NCBI RefSeq assembly: GCF_000372725.1
Contig: NW_005198017.1
Coordinates: 110,286 to 174,285, forward strand
Reading direction: 5' to 3'
Origin: Emiliania huxleyi CCMP1516
Taxonomy: Eukaryota; Haptophyta; Isochrysidales; Noelaerhabdaceae
DNA length: 64,000 bases
Shown here: in pieces, positions 1 to 11,987 of the stretch
Layout: every line of letters starts with the position of its first letter
Position numbering within the stretch: the first letter of the stretch is position 1
Translations under genes and position numbers: made by a program
Notes under the pieces: generated by a model
What the model saw: only the letters and a program-made list of their open reading frames with translations
What the model was told of the DNA's origin: nothing
The model's database searches: none

Positions 1-9
1 GTACTCCCT

Positions 10-78
<69 letters not shown>

Positions 79-113
79 AACCGTCTCACTCAAAATCTCT
101 CTCTTTCTATCTC

Positions 114-172
<59 letters not shown>

Positions 173-200
173 TCTCTCATGTCTCAAAATCTCTCTCTCA
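1..200. repeat. CT dinucleotide microsatellite
   Basis: The first 200 bases are almost pure (CT)n with short interruptions near 72-115. A smaller CT tract recurs near 8550-8585. It is low-complexity sequence and no gene is visible in it. Confidence 0.95.
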
Positions 201-434
201 GAAGCGGAGCACACACGAAGATCGAAGTCGGCACAACAAAAATCCCCTTTGCAGCCAAGCCTATGGGGCACCTAGTTCCGCGTCTATTGCATTAGAGCGA
301 TCAGAGGATGAAGCAGGCAGGAAAGAGAAGTGGACACAGTCAAAAGAAAACGCCGACCCCCACGACGCCGGCGCGCGCCCGACATCGACCCGACATCGAC
401 CCGACATCGACCGACAGCCATTGCCCAGCAGTGT

Positions 435-1930
435 ATGTGTGTGCTGCCCTCCGCTCCCCGCGCGCTTGGCCTCGCGCGTCGGCACGCGCCGTTTCTCGCG
501 CACATCGAGGACCTCGCGGCGAGCCTCCGCGAGGCGCGTGCCGGGCGCGAGGCGAGCGGCAAGGCCGCGCGGGCAGCGCAGGACCTCGCCACGCTGGCCA
601 TCCACCGGCGCCAGATTGGCGACGCGGACGGTGCCGCCACAGCGCTTTCCGCGGCGGCGGACGATTTGGGCGCGAGCCTGCACGGCCGCGTCGATGGCTC
701 CGACGAGGAGCCGACTTTCTCCACGGCAGCGCAGCAGCTAATTGCTGCGGAGACCTTTGACGCCTTCCTGCGCACGGGCACGCTCGGCGCGCGTCCCTCG
801 TCCACGTACACCGACGAGGAGTGGCTGGGCGGTCTCATTGCGGCCACGCACGAAGTCGGGCGGTACGCTGGCCTGGCGGCAACGGCTGGTGACGTCCGAT
901 CGGTAGAGGGCGCGGCGGCCGTCGTGGGAGCGCTGCACGAGGGGCTGATGAACTTCGACTTTCGCAACGGGTCGCTCCGGCGCGGCTTCGACTCGGTAAA
1001 GTACGTGGAGCGACGCCTCGAGGATACTCTCTACGAGCTCAAGCTCTTTCCACCACCGCCGCCTGCCGCTGGCGACGCCTCGGCCGCCGAGGCCGCCTCC
1101 GCCGGCACAGCGGTGGCCCCGCTGGCCCTTGTCGACGGCGCGGGCTTGGACGCCGCGCGCGCGGCCTACGCGACGCTGGACGCGGCGCGCGAGGAGGTGA
1201 TCAAGAAGTGCCGCGAGCCGCAGAAGCAGGCCAAGCAGGCGATCTACGCGCTGCAGCGGGGGGACGGCGCGGCGGGCGGGCGGCAGATTGAGGCGGCGCG
1301 CAAGCTCGCGCGCCTCCTGCTGGCGGAGGTCAAGCCGCACCCCACCTTGCGGCAGCAGGCTGCGCTGAAGGGCATGCTAGAGGAGCTGGCGGAGGCGTGC
1401 CCTGTTCGTGGCCCGTGCCAGTCCGTGACCGCCTCCCTGACACGGCTGCGACACGTCGCTTCAGGCGGCCCTCTTCCAGCATTGGCTCGCCATCCCGGGT
1501 GGCGCCGTGCTGCTGCGCGGCGACGAGGCGCCGGTCAGCGGCGAGCCGTCCGCCCTCTGCCACGTCCACGACGTGCCCTCGGCGTGTCCCGCAGGCGCTT
1601 CTCGGCGACGAGCTCTCGCCCTCCGAGTACCTCGGAGGCGTGTGCGACCTCGTCGGCGAGATCGGGAGGTTCGCCGTGCGACGTGCGGCCGACCGCGACG
1701 CCGCCGCCGTGCAAGACGCTCTCTCCACCGCCGTGGCGGTGCAGGCCGCCCTCTTGTCGCTCGGCCACGCGGCGCCGCGCGCGCTGCAAAAGAAGGCGGA
1801 GCCGCTGCGCACCGCTGTGCGGAAGATGGAGACGCTGCTGTATGAGCTCTCCCTCGTCGAGCGATCCGGCCGAGTGCGTGCCGAGCCTGTCCGTGAGGAG
1901 CCGCCGCCGCCGCCGCAGCCGGATGAGTAG
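435..1930 (+). CDS. Tandem translin/TRAX-like protein (C3PO-type nuclease fusion)
   Basis: Translin and TRAX form the octameric C3PO nuclease, which processes small RNAs and tRNA leaders. Here two translin-superfamily domains sit in one polypeptide. Domain 1 (about residues 20-210) carries DEEWLGGLIAATHEVGRYA and FDFRNGSLRRGFDSVKY, closest to translin. Domain 2 carries AKQAIYALQRGD, LFQHWL, SEYLGGVCDLVGEIGRFA and METLLYELSL, which track TRAX (FQHFI, DYLLGVADLTGEL). I read exons 435-1394, 1465-1506 and 1595-1930 (445 aa). The first intron starts with GC, not GT. The second donor is uncertain: 1564 also keeps frame but leaves a 31-nt intron. Start chosen at the first in-frame ATG; a Met at 435 precedes all domain sequence. 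The family call is firm; enzymatic activity is inferred. A short direct repeat (gacatcgaccc) lies just upstream at 383-413. Confidence 0.85.
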
Positions 1931-2624
1931 AGCCGCATGTGCGCAGCCCAGCCAGAGGTGTAGTAGCATACGTTGCGCGCTGTACAACGGAGAGTCGGTG
2001 AGAGTCAGTGTGCGCTTTTCACACAACTTCTACTTGTGCCCCGGTGTTGTGAGAGTACTGTCTAGCCTGTGAGAGATGAATACCATACGTTTTTTCACGG
2101 ATACTTGCACTGTTGCACTGGGATAGGGTCGATTCCCGTCAAAAATTGGTAAAGCGGCCGTAAAGCCGTACACGGGACCCACGAGACGGGACCCCTCGAT
2201 CGTCTCGCCCTCCCTCACTGGTGTGTTCACTGGGGGGGGGTCATAACAAAAGATCGAGGTGCACGCTGCAGAAGCAGTGTCGTCCCCCCCGACGCCCCCT
2301 CTGCATCGTCTCACTGGAAACTTTCTTTTTCGCGTGGCGCTCACAAAGGACACACAAAGCAGAACAAGCATATACAATTCTCACGCCCCGTATTTTACTC
2401 GACGCAGAAATATTACCGTACGACGCGCCCCGCACAAGCAGCCACAAGCCACAACGATCTTTTAATCATGTGGCATGTGGGTGGTGAAGGTGATGCGTGG
2501 GACATACATGGACATGGATCGATAGGACGTGTGAAGAGTTACCTGGTGCGGCCTGCCTGCCCGTAGTACAAAGCAGAAGCCCCCCCCCTTGCGGGTCCAC
2601 ATCCCGTGGCATGCACTCCGATTG
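1931..2624. other. Intergenic region between convergent genes
   Basis: No convincing gene is seen. It holds 3' flanks of two convergent genes, a G8 run near 2231, and a stretch at about 2166-2215 (with cgatcgtctcgccctc) that resembles, in inverse orientation, the sequence flanking the MITE at 45.1 kb. Confidence 0.6.
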
Positions 2625-5600
2625 CTAGGCGCAGGAGAGGGGAAGCAGCACGAATCCCAGGGCAGCGAGAGGGCCGAGCGCGCCAGAGTCCGGCTCTGGC
2701 TCTGCGCCAATGAACGGCAGCGCGCGAGATGCCGCTGAAGAGCCAGATCCCCCACGACTGGCAGCGTATGCCCCGACAAGTAGGCCAAGAAGTAGCAGTA
2801 TCAGCGGTAGCAAATACTTGCTGTAGGAGCCGCTGCTGCCTGGAGAACGGCTCGTGCCGCCAGCGTCCGCTCCGCTTGCGGCTGCGAGGTCCCTGGTCGA
2901 GCCACCCTCTCCGCCGCCGGCTTCGCTGGCCTTGGACCGACTGGGAAGCATGGACGAAGCGGACTCCATCAGCTTTGAGCCACCCGAGCGAGCCTTCTCC
3001 ATCAGTCCCGACAACAACGACTGCTTTTGCTCGCCGGGATCGGAGGCGCTGGGGGCGCCCTCTGCGCCAACATTACGCGCTCCAGCTCCGCTACGTGCAC
3101 CAGCTGCCGCCCCCGCCTTTCTTTCCTTTGACGCCGCCGGCGCAGCGGCTGGCAAGGGCGACGCGGCAGCCGGCCCCGCCGCTGCCTCGCCCGGCTTAGC
3201 CGTCGCCGCGCCTGCCTCAGTCGCACTGCCCGGAGCCGGAGAAGGGGCTGGGGCACCCGCAGCCTTGGCCGCCTCCTCGCCCGCCTTTGCTGCCTGGTCT
3301 GGCGACTTGCCGAGCCCACGTGCTCGGGCCGCCGCCTCACCCGCCGTCTTGGCAGCCTCGGGCGTGGCCCCGGCGTCGAGAGCCTTCTGAGCAGCCTTGG
3401 CGGCCGCAGCAGCCTCTTTAGCCACCTCACGCGGCAGCTTGCCGAGGCTCAGGTACCTCGACGTCAACCTTTGGCATGTCGATCTCTCCCTGTGGCGCCT
3501 CAACGCTCACCTTTGGCACCTCGACGTTAATGTCTGGCGTCTGAAGAGTCGCGTCCGGCAGGTCGACGTCGGCTTCGGGGATCTTGGCACTCGACTTGCC
3601 TCCGAAGAGGCCACTGAAGCCACTGCTGAGGCCACCGAAGAAGCCTCCCTCCGCGGCGGCTTCTGGCACCTTGAGGCTCCCATCGATCTCCGGCGTGTTG
3701 ACGCTCGCGTCTGGTACATCCATCTTGGGCAAGTCGACGCTGGCGTCTCGTGCATCGATTTCGACGTCTGGTAGCTCGACGTCTCCCTCTGGCAGCGCGA
3801 CGCTCCCCTTTGGCAGCCCGATGTCGACCTCGGGCAGTGTGACGCTCGCATCGGGAGGCTTGATGTCGATCCCGGGCATCTTGATGCTCCCATCGGGCAT
3901 CCGGATGCTGCCGTCGGGCATGGTGATGCTCCCGTCGGGCATCTTGAAGCTCCCGTCGGGAAGCTCGACGCTTCCGTCTGGCAGCTCTAGCGATCGTGCC
4001 GCGCTCGCAGACTCGGACCGGTCGCCGAAAAGCCCGAGGTCGTGTTTGATGAACGACTTCCGTGGCGCGTCTGGATCGACGGTAGCACTTGATGAGCCGG
4101 GCATCTTGATGCTCCCATCGGGCATCTGGATGCTGCCGTCGGGCATGGTGATGCTCCCGTCGGGCATCTTGAAGCTCCCGTCGGGAAGCTCGATGCTTCC
4201 GTCTGGCAGCTCTAGCGATCGTGCCGCGCTCGCAGACTCGGACCGGTCGCCAAGCAGCCCGAGGTCGTGTTTGACGAACGACTTCCGTGGCGCGTCTGGA
4301 TCGACGGTAGCACTTGATGAGCCGGACCGAAACAGCCCCGATATGCGTCCTATGGGGCCTGATTTACGGGCAGCCTTGGCTGCCGCCGTCGCCTCCGCTG
4401 CCGCCTCCTCGTGCGTCTTGCCTTCGCCGATGGCCTTCGCCGCGGCGGTGGCTGCTGCCTTGGCCGCCTCAGGCGATGCGCCAGAGCGAATCGCATCCTT
4501 TGCCCCCTTGGCTGCCGCCGCCGCCTGCTTGGCAGCTTCGTCTGCGGTCTTGCCGTCATCAATCGCCGTGGCCGCTACGTCGCCGGCCGCCTCCGCGGCA
4601 ACAGGCGGAGCGCCAGCGTCGAGTGCGTCCGCCACCGCGTCAGCCGATGCGGAAGCTAGCTCTGTTGCTTCAGCTTCGCTCTTCCCGGCGCCGACCGCCT
4701 TAGCCGCCACCGCTGCCGCCGCCTTTGCTGCCTCGGGCGGTGCACCAGCATCGAGAGCCTTTTGCGCAGCTTTTGCCGCAACCGCAGCCTCCCTGGCTGC
4801 CTCCTTCGATGTCTTGCCGACACTGCGCGCTTGGACCATCGCATCTCCCGCCAGCAAGGCAGCTTCAGGCGAGGCACCGGCCTCGATGGCGTCCTGCGCT
4901 GCCTTGGCCGCGGCACTGGCTTGCTTGGCCGCCTCCTCCGGCGTCTCGCCGGTCGCAAGCAAGTCCGCAGTTGCCTTGCCTGCTGCTTTCGCAGCGTCGG
5001 GCGAGGCACCGGCGGCGATTGCTTCGTCAATCGCCGTCGCAGCCGCCACCGCCGCCTTGGCCGCCTCCTTGGTACTCTTGCCGAGGCCGACAGCGTTTGC
5101 CGCTAAGTCTGCCGACATGTTTGCGGCCTCAGCTGACGCACCAGCGGCCGCTGCGTCCTGTGCTGCCTTGGCCGCCGCGGTGCCGGCCTTGGCTGCCTCC
5201 TTTGGCGACTTTCCCAGGTCGATCGCCTTCGCCGCGGCGTCGCCCGCCAGGGCAGCCACCTCCGGCGAGGCGCCGCTACGGATTGACTCTTGCGCCGCCT
5301 TTGCGGCGGCGGTGGCTTGTTTGGCCGCCTCTTCGGGGGCCTTGCCGAGTGCAAGGGCGTTGGTCGTCGCCTCGGCCGCCACCGTCGCCGCCTCGGGCGA
5401 AACGCCGCTGTCGAGCGCATCTTGAGCTGCCGCCGCTGCCTTCGCGCCAAGCTTGGCCGCCTCCGCGGGCGTCTTACCGAGGCCAAACGCATCAGCTGCC
5501 GCGCTGCCTGCTACTTTTGCAGCAGCCAGAGACACGCCGGCAGCCAGAGCCTCCTGAGCCGCGCTTGCAGCCACCTCAGCTTCTTCTGCTGCCTTCGCCG

Positions 5601-8393
5601 CAATCTTGCCGTCGAGGATTGCCCTTGACGCTACTTCACCAGCGGCCCCCGCGGCGCCGGGCGGAGCGCCACAGTCGAGTGCGTCTTCCGCCGCCTCAGC
5701 CGCGGCAGTAGCGGCTTTAGCCGCCTCGTGTTCCGTTGTGCCGAGGCAAATCGCCTTAGCGGCAGCCGCCGCCGCCGCCTTCACTGCTTCCGCGGGTGCA
5801 CCTGCATCGACGGCGTCTTGCGCAGCTTTTGCCGCAGCCGCCGCCTCCTTGGCCGCCGCTTCAGGCGCTCTTCCCGAGCTCACTGCCTTGGCCGCTGCTT
5901 TGCCTGCAGCCACCATGGCAAGCGGTGCAGATGCACCGGCGGCAAGCGCCTCCTCTGCTGCCTTCTCTGCCGCCAAGCCCTCAGACACAGCTTGCTTTGC
6001 CGAAACACCACGGCTGCGCGACCTCTCCATGACTGCTTTGCCCACCCTCTCCGCGATTTCGTCCTGAGTGGTCTGCTCAACCGCAGCCTTCTCAGCAGCC
6101 ACCTCCTCGGCAGCCGCCTTGTCGGCAGCCTCCTTCTCGGCCGCTTCTTTCTCGGCCGCTTTCGCCTCCGCAGCCGCCTTCTCCGCAGCCGCCTTCTCCG
6201 CAGCCGCCTTCTCCGCAGCCGCAGCCTTTTCAGCCGCGGCCTCCTCCGCAGCTGCCTCCTCCGCAGCTGCCTCCTCCGCAGCGGCCCTCTCCGCAGCGGC
6301 CTTCTCTGCAGCAGCCTTCTCTGCAGCAGCCTTCTCAGCCGCCTCCTTCTCCGCGGCTGCTTTGTCCGCTGCAGCCTTTTCGGCCGCGGCCCTCTCGGTC
6401 GAGATTTTCTCCGCAGCAGCTATATCAGCCGCTGCCTTCTCTGCTGCTGCTATCTCCGCCGCCTCCTTCTCCGCCGCTGCTTCCTCGGCGGCTGCCTTCT
6501 CGGCAGCGGCCTTCTCGGCCGCAGCTTCCTCGGCCGCAGCTATCTCGGCTGCGGCCTTCTCTGCTGCGGCCTTCTCTGCTGCGGCCTTCTCGGCTGCGGC
6601 TTCCTCGGCCGCAGCTTTCTCGGCTACGGCCTTCTCAGTTGCAGCCTTCGCCTCCTTCTCGGCTGCGGCCATCTCCGCCGCCTCCTCCGCCGCTGCCTTT
6701 TCGGCCGCAGCCTTGTTTGTTGCAGTCGACTCGGCCGCGGCGAAGTCGCCGCTGCGTTCTCGGGGGCCTCCTTGTCCATAGCCGCCGCCTCCTCCACCTC
6801 TTTGGTGGCCGCCTCCACGACCGCCGCCTTCTCTGCAGCCGCCGTCCCATCCGTGGACTTCTCCACCGCTTCCTTCAGCGCTATTGCTTTTCCGGCTGCC
6901 GCTGCCTCGGCCTCTGAGGATTCCCTTGCTTCCCCGGCCACAGCCACCTCCTTCTCTGCCGCCGCCGCCTCTCGCTCCGCTACCGCGGCTTCTGCCTCCG
7001 CGGCCGCTGCCGCAATTGCTGAAGCGCGCGCGGCTGTCTCCGCCTTCTTAGCCTTCGAGCTGAACATCCCTGAGAAGAACCCGCGCTTCTTTGTCGTCTC
7101 GGTGCTGGCTCTCTCGGTGCTTGCTCTCTCCGTACTTGCTCTCCCAGCACCCGCAGTGAAGCTAGCGCGGCGATACACTGGCGCCACGGGTTGCGACCGT
7201 CCATCGGCTTCTGAAATGGCCGACTTGACGTCACTCAGTGCGGCGCCCGACTGAGCGACCTCAGTGACGGATGGCCCTGCTTCGACTTCAGCCATGTTAG
7301 CTTCCTCCATCGGTGCCAGATCAGTTGCCAGAGTCAACCCGTCCTCCAAGCTGGGATCGTCAAGAGCGGCCATTGCTGCCGCGTAGGCCTCGGTGGCATC
7401 TGAGCTCGTCTCTGAAGGCGAGATCGTTGCTGCCTCCGATTGAGTGTCCGAGGCCTGAAGGCCCTTGGTGCTCTGGTCCGCTGCTGCTGCGTAGACGTCG
7501 GTGGCGTCTGCGCCCATCTCTGACGGGGGGTGCCACAGCGATGGCTGCGCGGAAGCGCTACCGTCGCTGGCCGCAACGTCTCGCGTCTTGGTTGCCTTGG
7601 TCGCTTTCCGCGACTCTGCTGGTGTCGGCTTTGGTCTCTGAGCCTCTGTGCTCGATCGGTCCCCTAGCAGACCAAGGTCGTGCTTCACAAAGCTCTTGGA
7701 TGCGTCACTGGCGCCAGAAGAGGAGCGGCGTCCCGTCAGCCGCTCCATGAGACCCGCCGCCTCCTCCTCCTTTGTTTGCTGCTTGGGGCTCCTCGACCAG
7801 GAGCCGCTGAAGCGGCGAAGGTCTTCGACTGCCTCGCTCGATCGCTCTCCGAACAGCCCCAAATCATGTTTGGAAAACCGCTTGCCTTCCGCCGACGCTG
7901 TAGCCGCAGCACCCTTGGCCGGAGACTTTGCCGACTTTGCGGACTCAGCGGACGCGCCAGCGTCGCCGCTAAAGAGCCCGGAGAAATAGCTGCCAGAACT
8001 GTTCGCCTCTGCAGGCGGGACGTCCGCTGCCCGAGTTCCCCCCAGCAGACCCGAGAAGAAGCCGCCTTTCGTTGCTTTTCCAGCGTCCTCGGACGCTGCA
8101 GGCGCCGGGGCCTCGGCTGAGCCTAGCAGCCCCGAGAAGAAGCCGCCGCCCTTTGCTGCAGTTGATGACGCGCCCGCCGCGGCCGCTGTCGATTTTCCCT
8201 GATCGACGCCCTTCTTGGCCTGCGCAGCATCCGCAACCGCCGCCGAGCGGTAGACTGGCGCCTTCGCCCGCGCAGCCTGGCCCCCCCCCGCTGCCGATGG
8301 CCGCTTGGTTTCGGCGCCCATCAGACCTGCGAAGAAACCACTCTTTGACGGCGGCTCCTCCACCGGGGCGGGGGCGGCACCCCACAGTCCCAT
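2625..8393 (-). CDS. Giant Ala-rich repeat protein with C-terminal membrane anchor
   Basis: I do not recognise the family. From the ATG at 8393 the protein begins with several GFFSGL(L/M)G-type motifs separated by Ala/Ser-rich spacers. A tract of AAEK-type pentads follows (about 6070-6715). About a dozen 44-residue repeats come next (about 4360-5980), of the form AAK-AAAKAAQDALDAGASPEAA-GLGKSPEE. Then come DGSxxMPDGS hexads and a Val/Asp/Pro-rich part (DxxLPxVDIxLP), another pair of 44-mers, and near the C terminus a hydrophobic helix YLLPLILLLLGLLVGAY. KHDLGLxGDRS occurs four times. The frame changes twice. At about 6720-6790 a 69-nt GT-AG intron would restore it in phase. Near 3440-3470 no clean intron fits, so a collapsed repeat or an indel in the assembly is likely. 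A structural or membrane-scaffold role is only a guess. Confidence 0.7.
4360..5980 (-). repeat. Coding tandem repeat, 132-bp (44-aa) units
   Basis: About twelve units of 44 codons, each predicted to form two Ala-rich helices split by a GASPEAA-type turn and ended by a GLGKSPEE-type turn. Units are diverged at the DNA level, so the array is old and kept in frame. Confidence 0.8.
6070..6715 (-). repeat. Coding (KAAAE)n tract
   Basis: Over 600 bases encode near-continuous AEKAA pentads in the sense of the giant Ala-rich gene. This predicts a single long alpha helix with regularly spaced Lys and Glu. The antisense frame is an equally long Ser/Ala string and is treated as a shadow. Confidence 0.85.
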
Positions 8394-9097
8394 GGTAAAT
8401 GGCTGATGAGGACTAATGGATGCCCGTCGGTCATGCGATGTTTGGCCAAAATTCGGGCTCCGAGGGAAAGCTAATAATCAGCTTTCCCCTTTATCCGACA
8501 TCTCATGCCGAGCTCGGGCGCTCTCCCCCACCCAATTTATGTATGTATGTACTCTCTCTCTCTCTCTCTGTTCTCTCTCTCTCTGTATGTATGGAAAATG
8601 TTGAGGAGCGACCCGAGCAGCCGTGCGGAGGCTATTAGTGGTTTATACGAACGAACGAACCCCGAACACCCTTCGGAGGAGTCGCTCCTCATCGCAAACC
8701 CTGTCAGCAGTCCACCTTCGGGTATGTTCGTACGAGAGCTACATACGTACATTTGAAAAAGGTGAGGCAAACAAACACGAGTCTAAGATAGGACACGAGA
8801 TGGACACGGACCACGTCTTATTGGAAACACGCACAAAATCGCAAACGCCCGAAACCGACGGGTCGGGATACTGGAAGTGCTTAATCTCTTCAAATCAGTC
8901 CCGCTCCCGGGGGTGAGGCTGAGGGTGATGGGTGTCGCGTGTATGTCGCGCGTCGCCGGGTCGGCCGTCGCGCGGGAGGAAGTCAGAAGAGAGCCACAGA
9001 GAGGGATCGTGTGCGGAGTGATTATATTTCTGGGGGTAGAGAACATACAGTGAATAGAGTACGTCGGAGTGTCAATCGACAACAGCTCAACTCTACA
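8394..9097. other. Intergenic region with CT tract
   Basis: No gene is supported. It contains a CT microsatellite (about 8549-8585) and the segment catcgcaaaccctgtcagca (about 8690), which recurs near 30240 and, in part, in inverse near 37425. These are small dispersed repeats. Confidence 0.6.
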
Positions 9098-11987
9098 TCA
9101 ATCGAGGCGTGAGTAGGCGCTGCTTCGAAAGCCTCCCACCATCTGCATCTCACTCACCTTCTCCACAACGCTTCCGGGAGCGCTGTCGCCGCCGCCGCTC
9201 CCCTCTTCGTCTCGCGCATCCCACCAAGGGAAGGTCTCTGCAGTCGGCCTCTTCCGCTGCGTGTAGTCATGCGCGATGAATGCAGCCCCGTGCAGCCCCG
9301 AAAAGGAAGGCGTCGGCGAGGGCGGCCCCGGCTGCCCCGGCTCCTGCGCTGCCTGAAGCTCCTGGGTCCAAGCTTGGGAGAGCCGCCGTGAGAGGATCTT
9401 GACTTTCGTCTTCGGCGGTGGAGGAGCGCCTGTGCCAGCGGAAGCGCCGTAGAAAGACAGGCCCTGGAGCCACCTCGAAGCCAGCGCAGCCAAGCCGTCG
9501 CTGTGTGCGCCTGTGTTGCCGGCGGCGGCTCGGACGCCATCGCCGTCGCCGGAGGAGACCACGCCGGAGGAGACCGAACCACGCGAGGGCGCATGCCACG
9601 CCTCGGTCTGGCCGCCCCGCAGCACCATCAGCTCGAGGGCAGACGCGCGGAACTGCACAAGCTCGACGTGAGCACGGAGCAGCTGGTCCGCCTGCGGCGT
9701 GGGTGGGCCGGCGAAGTCACGCCGCCGCGCTAGCCTGGCGTGGCCGCGCCAGCCAAGGCGCGCCTGCTGACGTCCGAGCTCGGCCGACAGATCGGACGCC
9801 GACACGGAGCCGTGCAGCTGCGAGGCGCACTCCTCGAGCGAGCGCAGGAGGCCGGGCAGCTCCGACACGAGCTCGGAGTGAAGGGAGTGCAGCCCTCCCC
9901 ACAGCGAGCCTCCCTCCTCGTCGGCGACACGGCGCAGCGCCCCGAGCTGGCCAGTGAGCTCGGCGTGCCGCTTGAGGAGCGTCTCCCGCCGCGACTCCGT
10001 CTCCCTCTTCACCTCGCCCAACACCCCCTGCAGCTGCGCCGCGAGCGAAGCCGCCCTGGCAGACGCCTCCACGATGGCCGCGCTCGCCGCTGCCGCCTCT
10101 GCCGCACAGCTGCGGACGGACGCGGCCGACGCCTCCACCTGGCGCGTGCAGAGCGACGCGTCATCGACGTGTCGGGGACGTGTCGCTCTGCACGGCATGC
10201 GCGTGTCGTGGGCGGCTGCTCCAGACCACACCTGCCGAGCCACGCGGCGGGCGAGGTGTGAGTTGGCCGCGTTCTCAAAGGCGTCGAGCGGCGTGGCCTT
10301 GTACAGCTCCTCGAGCTCGGACACGTCGATCACCTCGCCCGTGTCGAGGTTGACCACGCGCCGCCGCATCGACTCCAGGGCTGCGGCGGCTGCGGCGGCG
10401 GCAGCGGCAGCCGCCGCCCTCCTCGCCTCGGCCTGGTGGCGCACCCACGCGCCGGCAACAGCGCGCACCTGCCGTGGGGGCGGCAGATGGCATCGAGTCA
10501 GGGGTGGCAGAGAGGCGCGTCTCGCCCCTCCGTCGCGTGCGGACCGCGGCTCGCCGCACGGCACGCTCCGCTGCCGCCTGGGCGGCGTGCCGCGCCGCAG
10601 CCCGCCTGACTGCGCGCCGCGCAGTGCCGCGCACGAGCGCCGCCACTTTGAGCGCCTCGAGGCGCCGGGCGGCTAGCCTCGCCAGCAGCGCTCGTGCGGC
10701 GGGCTGGAGCACACGCGCTGCCTCCTCGTCGGCGCGGCCCCGCGGAGCCACCATCGCGGCGAGGGCAGGCGCACAGAGGGGCCTCGTTGGGACCTGGCTC
10801 GGAAGGGGGGAGGGGTATGAGAGGGGGGGGGGGGGCTGAGGGCGACCACGCCGCCGCGCCTGCACGCTCTCGCCACCTCGCCGCCGCAGCGCGTCCCGCG
10901 CCTGCTCCGCCGCCTCGGCCCAGAAGGACGGCCCGGTCTCTTGCTCGGCGCCTCCCTGCCTCGCCCCTTGGCCCGCCACTTGGCCCGCCCCTTGGCCTGC
11001 CCGCCGCGCCCATGGCCACCCGCCCGCCGCCGCCCCGCCGCCGAGCCTGCTCCGCTGACTGGCCGCCGCGCGGGTCGCAGAGGCGGCCGGCGCAGGCTGC
11101 CACGCGCCCTCCCCGCCCCCTCCCCCGCCCTGCTGCCTGGCTCCCGCCCTAGCTCCCGCCTCCTCGGGAGGCGGGAAGGAGGTTGCGAGCTGGCGAGCGA
11201 GGGCAGTGCCCCACGCGTGGTCGGACCTAGGGTCGGACGCCTCCCCCTCCCCCCCTTGACCGCCCTCGCGCAGCTCGCCCTCCGTCGAGTCGACTGACGA
11301 GCCGGGATCATCCCGCCTCAACGCGGAGCCCCTCGCGGCCGCCAGCGACGACCACGACCACGGAGACGGCTGCGTCGAGCCCGCGGTCGAGCCGGTGCCT
11401 CCGCTCGACCAGCTGCCGCCGAACGAGCGGCTCTCCCTCAGCTGGATCTGCTGCGGCGTGGGCTCAGGCGAGCGCACGTGGATGACCTGGCCTGGCCCAA
11501 CGCCGTCCGGCACTCCAGCGCGGATGGAGGCCCCGGTCGGACTGGTGAAGGTGAACTCGCTTCCGGCGACCGCGTGCGGGGGCACCGTGACGCGGATGAG
11601 CTGCTGCTCCGAGCCGCTGGGCATGCGGACCGTCGTGAAGGCTGAGGAGGCGCAGACGCACGGCACTTCGCCGCACACGCAAAGCGCGACCGAGTCCATC
11701 CCAAACGTGTCACGGTCGCTCTCGCCGTCGCTGCTGTTCGCCTCGCTGGGACCGCACCCTTCGCTCGCCCCGCGCTCGGACTTCTGCTTTGCATCGTCCG
11801 CACTCTGTTTAGACTTCGCATCTTCCAGCACAGTGAGAGCACCCATCACCGCCTTCTGCTTTGCCTTTTCCAATGAGCCGAGCAGGCGTGCTGCTCCGCG
11901 CTTGAGTTCCTCCACCGCAGCGCGATCATCGAGGACACCCCGGTCCCCTGGGAGGAAGCCGTCGTCGTCGGACCCCCGGTCGGCCAT
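9098..11987 (-). CDS. Coiled-coil protein with N-terminal beta-rich module
   Basis: No named family is assigned. The ATG at 11987 opens an acidic N terminus. At about residues 118-170 there is a short beta-rich module (QLIRVTVPPHAVAG, GVGPGQVIHVRSP) of a kind I associate with many algal multidomain proteins. A long Arg/Ala-rich helical stretch follows (AARVLQPAARALLARLAARR), which may be IQ-like, and then a conserved core VNLDTGEVIDVSELEELY and a coiled coil with many Ala, Glu and Arg. Frames join through an intron at about 10469-10544 (GT-AG, phase 0). Other introns are likely near 10800-10860, which holds a G13 run on the plus strand, and near 10145-10205, which contains gacgtgtc repeats. 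The function is unknown and exact exon ends are uncertain. Confidence 0.6.

Noticed and set aside
1564-1594. 31-nt intron in the translin/TRAX gene
   Set aside because: Too short compared with the 54-200 nt of other well-placed introns; donor at 1507 (88 nt) keeps the frame and is preferred.
3584-5425. Long plus-strand open frame of Ser/Ala/Leu (613 codons) opposite the Ala-rich gene
   Set aside because: It mirrors the in-frame 44-codon repeats of the minus strand; the repeat length, not selection, keeps it open. No signatures.
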